Below are positions 5,085 through 7,512 of a DNA stretch of 7,512 nucleotides, piece after piece. The stretch comes from Hymenobacter sp. GTDB lineage: Bacteria; Bacteroidota; Bacteroidia; Cytophagales; Hymenobacteraceae. Numbering within the stretch: the stretch's first letter is position 1; each line of letters begins with the position of its first letter. Under the pieces are notes generated by a model. The model was not told the DNA's origin. It saw only the letters and a program-made list of their open reading frames with translations, and did no database searches. Where the stretch lies: contig JANYFQ010000213.1 in assembly GCA_025362615.1 (NCBI GenBank), positions 1 through 7,512 on the forward strand, in the 5' to 3' direction. The position numbers were made by a program, and so were the translations under genes.

Positions 5085-6362
5085 ATGCCCCTTTCAGCCC
5101 CGCCCGCGCTGCCCGCCGCGCCCCCCGACATCGAAATCATGACCATCGGCGATGAGCTGCTTTACGGACAGGTCATCGACACCAATTCGGCTTTCATGGG
5201 CCAGGAACTGGGCAAAATCGGCCTGCGGGTGCGCCAGATTTCGAGCGTGAGCGACCGGGCCGACGAGATTGTGGCAGCCCTCGACCAAGCCCGCGCCCGC
5301 GCCCAAGTGGTGTTGATGACCGGCGGCCTCGGCCCCACCAAAGACGACCTCACCAAGCACGTACTGGCCCGCTATTTTGGCAGCGAACTCGTGCTCCACG
5401 AACCCACGCTGGCCCACGTCGAGGACATTTTCCGGCGCTTCAACCGGCCTATGCTCGACGTAAACCGGCAGCAGGCCATGGTGCCCGCCAACTGCGAAGT
5501 GCTGCACAACGCCGTCGGCACCGCCCCCGGTATGTGGTTTGAGCACCAAGGCACCGTGTTCGTGAGTATGCCCGGCGTACCCTTCGAAATGAAGCGCCTC
5601 ATGACCGACCACGTACTGCCGCGCCTGCAAACGCGCTTCGCCCTGGCCCCCATCGAACACCTCGTGGTGATGACCTGTGGCCTGGGTGAGAGCTTCTTAG
5701 CCGAAAAAATAGCCGACTGGGAAACCGCCCTGCCGCCCAACGTCAAGCTCGCCTACCTGCCTGGCCTGGGCAGCGTCCGCCTGCGCCTCACCGCCACCGC
5801 CGACGGCCGCCCCGACCTGCCCGGCCGCCTCCGCGCCCTGCTGCCGGCCCTGCACGAGCGCATCGGCGAGCACATTTTCGCCGAAACCGACACGCCCCTC
5901 GAAGCCGCCATCGGCCAACTGCTGCGGGCCAAAAACCTCACCGTTGGCACCGCCGAAAGCTGCACCGGCGGCTACCTGGCCCAAAAGCTGACGAGCATTC
6001 CGGGCGCGTCGGCCTACTTCCGGGGCAGCATTGTGGCGTATCACAACGACATAAAAATCAGCCAACTCGGCGTGAATCCCGAAACGCTGGCCCAGCACGG
6101 GGCCGTCAGCGAAGCCACCGTGCGCGAGATGGCCGCAGGCGCCCGCGTCCGCCTGGGCTGCGACGTAGCCGTCGCCACGAGCGGCGTGGCCGGCCCCGGC
6201 GGCGGCTCGGCGGCCAAGCCCGTCGGCACGGTTTGCATCGCCTACGCCGACGCCCACAAAACCGTCAGCAAGCAGTACTGCCTGGACCGGGGCCGGCAAA
6301 ATAACATCGAGTTTGCCACCCAACAAGTACTGGATTTACTGCGGCGCAATTTGCCAGAATAA
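5085..6362 (+). CDS. cinA: CinA-like competence/damage-inducible protein: nucleotide pyrophosphatase / NMN amidohydrolase
   Basis: A full-length two-domain CinA of 425 residues. The N-terminal MoCF-like domain (COG1058; ADP-ribose pyrophosphatase in studied members) shows TIGDELLYGQVIDTN (GDELL at 22-26), TGGLGPTKDD (79-88), GTAPGMW and MPGVPFEM. The C-terminal PncC-type domain, which deamidates nicotinamide mononucleotide in NAD salvage, shows AESCTGGYLAQ (E291, S292), GSIVAYHNDIK, GAVSEATVREMAAG and ATSGVAGPGGG followed by KPVGTV. The protein is cytoplasmic. The start is a judgement. ATG 5085 gives MPLSAPPALPAAPPDIEIMTIGDELL. ATG 5061 would add eight residues. ATG 5139 would remove the first core beta strand and is unlikely. 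It is monocistronic in this window, with a hairpin directly after the stop. Confidence 0.95.
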   Translation: MPLSAPPALPAAPPDIEIMTIGDELLYGQVIDTNSAFMGQELGKIGLRVRQISSVSDRADEIVAALDQARARAQVVLMTGGLGPTKDDLTKHVLARYFGSELVLHEPTLAHVEDIFRRFNRPMLDVNRQQAMVPANCEVLHNAVGTAPGMWFEHQGTVFVSMPGVPFEMKRLMTDHVLPRLQTRFALAPIEHLVVMTCGLGESFLAEKIADWETALPPNVKLAYLPGLGSVRLRLTATADGRPDLPGRLRALLPALHERIGEHIFAETDTPLEAAIGQLLRAKNLTVGTAESCTGGYLAQKLTSIPGASAYFRGSIVAYHNDIKISQLGVNPETLAQHGAVSEATVREMAAGARVRLGCDVAVATSGVAGPGGGSAAKPVGTVCIAYADAHKTVSKQYCLDRGRQNNIEFATQQVLDLLRRNLPE

Positions 6363-6365
6363 AAC

Positions 6366-6390
6366 GAGTACCCCCAGCTTGGGGGTCCTC
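6366..6390. terminator. Hairpin terminator between convergent cinA and BrkB-type genes
   Basis: Four bases after the cinA stop, GAG-T-ACCCCC pairs with GGGGGT-C-CTC around an AGCTT loop, giving nine base pairs with one mismatch. There is no T run on the cinA strand, so it may be a weak or factor-assisted terminator or an RNA-stabilising end. It lies eight bases from the stop of the opposing gene and could serve both. Confidence 0.6.
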
Positions 6391-6398
6391 ATTCATGC

Positions 6399-7346
6399 TC
6401 AACCCGCCCGACGCAACCTACCCGTCACCGCATCCACGCTCACATTAATTTCAAACCCAATTATGAGCGTCATGCACACAAATTCCAGCCACACCATGAA
6501 GCCCACCAGCGCCCCGATGGAGCCGTAAAAGTGGTTGTAAGAATCAAAAATTCGCACGTAAAGCGTAAATAAAAACGAGACCAGAAAAATAAGCAACGTC
6601 GCCACGATAGCGCCCACGCTTATTAGCGGCCATTTGTCATGTACCGGTGGTACGAAATAATAAATAACGCAGGTCGTACTCAAAAACAGCCCGACAAGCG
6701 AACCGTAACGCACCAACGTCAGCACCAATTCGGTAAGGCGTTCGGGCACGATTTCATAAAAAACCAACCCGTCAATTAAATACGTACCGAAGAAAATACC
6801 AGCAATGGCCAGCACCAGTATTAACGACAAAACAAAGGTCAGCGCCGTGGCAATCATCCGCTTGCGAATGTAGCTTCGATGCTTGAACCACGGGTATTTT
6901 TTCTCGAAAGCATCAAGCAGCGCCATTACGCCATTTGAGCTGAGAAACAGTGCGGTACCAAACCCAAAAGACAGCAAACCGCCGTGCGGAATATTGACAA
7001 TATCCTCAATGGTAGTAGCCGTGGCGGCGTACAATTCGCTGGGCATAAAATCGCGCAGGAATTGCAAGATGTCTACGTTTAAATTCGGGACCGGAATGTA
7101 GGGAATGAGCGTAAACAAAAAGATTATAGTTGGAAATAATGCCACCGTGAGGTTGAAAGCCATGTAGGCCGAGCGTTTTTCCAGCGAGTCGTTGCGTAGC
7201 TCCAACAAAACCCGGTCAATAATATCGTAAAGCGACACGCTGCCGCCGCTGAAACGAATGCGTTTCAGCCACACCAGTGCCCAGCGGTAGGGCCGCTGTT
7301 GGCGTAATTCGGGCACCCGCATTCGGCGCATCAACGGGCTTTGCAT
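6399..7346 (-). CDS. YihY/virulence factor BrkB family inner-membrane protein
   Basis: A 315-residue integral membrane protein with about six predicted spans (roughly residues 63-85, 123-145, 165-190, 208-231, 241-263 and 275-298), preceded by a basic cytoplasmic N-terminus of about 55 residues. Family features are the early AYMAFNLTVALFPTIIFLFTL span, the SSNGVMALLDAFEKKY stretch and the C-terminal YGSIGALVGFMVWLEF followed by GFEIN. The role of this family is not settled; despite the name, members are not established ribonucleases or virulence factors. ATG 7346 is used; the internal Met codons 6 and 9 are alternatives. The gene is visibly richer in A and T than cinA next to it, partly because of hydrophobic codons. 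It is convergent with cinA, and its leader carries a heptamer repeat that ends about ten bases before the start. Confidence 0.9.
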   Translation of the reverse strand: MQSPLMRRMRVPELRQQRPYRWALVWLKRIRFSGGSVSLYDIIDRVLLELRNDSLEKRSAYMAFNLTVALFPTIIFLFTLIPYIPVPNLNVDILQFLRDFMPSELYAATATTIEDIVNIPHGGLLSFGFGTALFLSSNGVMALLDAFEKKYPWFKHRSYIRKRMIATALTFVLSLILVLAIAGIFFGTYLIDGLVFYEIVPERLTELVLTLVRYGSLVGLFLSTTCVIYYFVPPVHDKWPLISVGAIVATLLIFLVSFLFTLYVRIFDSYNHFYGSIGALVGFMVWLEFVCMTLIIGFEINVSVDAVTGRLRRAG

Positions 7347-7355
7347 GGTTTATTT

Positions 7356-7444
7356 CTAGCTGTTAGCTGATAGCCGTTGGCGGTTGAGCAACGGTTCCAA
7401 AAGGAATTAAAAAGGAAATGGTTTTGCCGAGGCTAACAGCTAAC
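7356..7444. repeat. Inverted heptamer array upstream of the BrkB-type gene
   Basis: Left heptamers CTAGCTG, TTAGCTG, ATAGCCG, TTGGCGG run from 7356 to 7383, and right heptamers GGCTAAC, AGCTAAC from 7431 to 7444. Bases 7362-7375 pair with 7431-7444 at 13 of 14 positions around a 55-base loop. Read on the minus strand, it lies directly before the start codon at 7346. It has the same period and layout as the two arrays in the lpx cluster but uses a different 7-base word. Confidence 0.7.
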
Positions 7445-7480
7445 GAGGCTGTTTAGAAAGTCGTTTTTGCCACAGGCGGT
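7445..7480. other. Possible insertion-sequence terminal repeat (tentative)
   Basis: The heptamer pattern stops at 7444, and GAGGCTGTTTAGAAAGTCG begins at 7445. It resembles the terminal inverted repeats of some IS5-like elements, judged from memory of the general pattern only. The other end and any transposase would be outside the window, and no target duplication can be checked. Confidence 0.25.
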
Positions 7481-7512
7481 GCGGGCGGGCGGCTTTTTCG
7501 CCGCCCGCCCGC
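7481..7512. terminator. GC-rich 13-bp perfect hairpin at the window edge
   Basis: Bases 7481-7493 and 7500-7512 are perfect complements (13 bp, all G-C) around a TTTTTC loop. It could be a terminator for a gene beyond the window or a palindrome inside a mobile element. Without the following sequence no T run can be judged. Confidence 0.5.

Overview
The window looks like chromosomal core sequence from a GC-rich member of the Bacteroidota. A Cytophagales/Hymenobacter-like organism is the best guess. This rests on the order lpxD - lpxC/fabZ fusion - lpxA, the fused LpxC-FabZ protein (a Bacteroidota hallmark), the absence of clear Shine-Dalgarno sites, and the A-rich leaders. The genus is inferred, not proven. 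No rRNA, tRNA, CRISPR array or complete mobile element was seen.

Layout: bases 2-265 are the end of lpxD (+). Bases 397-1791 are the bifunctional lpxC-fabZ (+). Bases 1927-2739 are lpxA (+). Bases 2939-3574 encode a small ABC-type ATPase with a TTG start (+). Bases 3661-4065 encode a small, extremely acidic protein of unknown function (+), followed by a strong hairpin terminator at 4084-4113. A convergent gene for an exported DUF4197 protein lies at 4136-4927 (-). It is divergent from cinA at 5085-6362 (+). CinA ends at a second hairpin (6366-6390) shared with a convergent YihY/BrkB-type membrane protein gene at 6399-7346 (-). The last 165 bases hold a repeat, a possible insertion-sequence end and a 13-bp GC-rich hairpin that runs to the window edge.

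The lpx genes supply the first three acyl/deacetyl steps of lipid A synthesis. LpxA acylates UDP-GlcNAc, LpxC deacetylates it and LpxD adds the second acyl chain. The FabZ half of the fusion consumes the same 3-hydroxyacyl-ACP pool for phospholipid synthesis, so the cluster sits at the split between lipid A and membrane fatty acids. The remaining genes look like housekeeping neighbours without an obvious joint pathway.

The genes are ordinary; the unusual part is between them. Three gaps (lpxD/lpxC, lpxC/lpxA, and upstream of the BrkB-type gene) are filled by short arrays with a strict 7-base period. Each array uses a different heptamer and is arranged as facing inverted arms, and each array ends at or just before a start codon. 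A fourth gap (lpxA/ABC) holds a different element, a 175-base nested palindrome. No new multi-gene system is apparent, but the heptamer inverted arrays deserve a genome-wide look.
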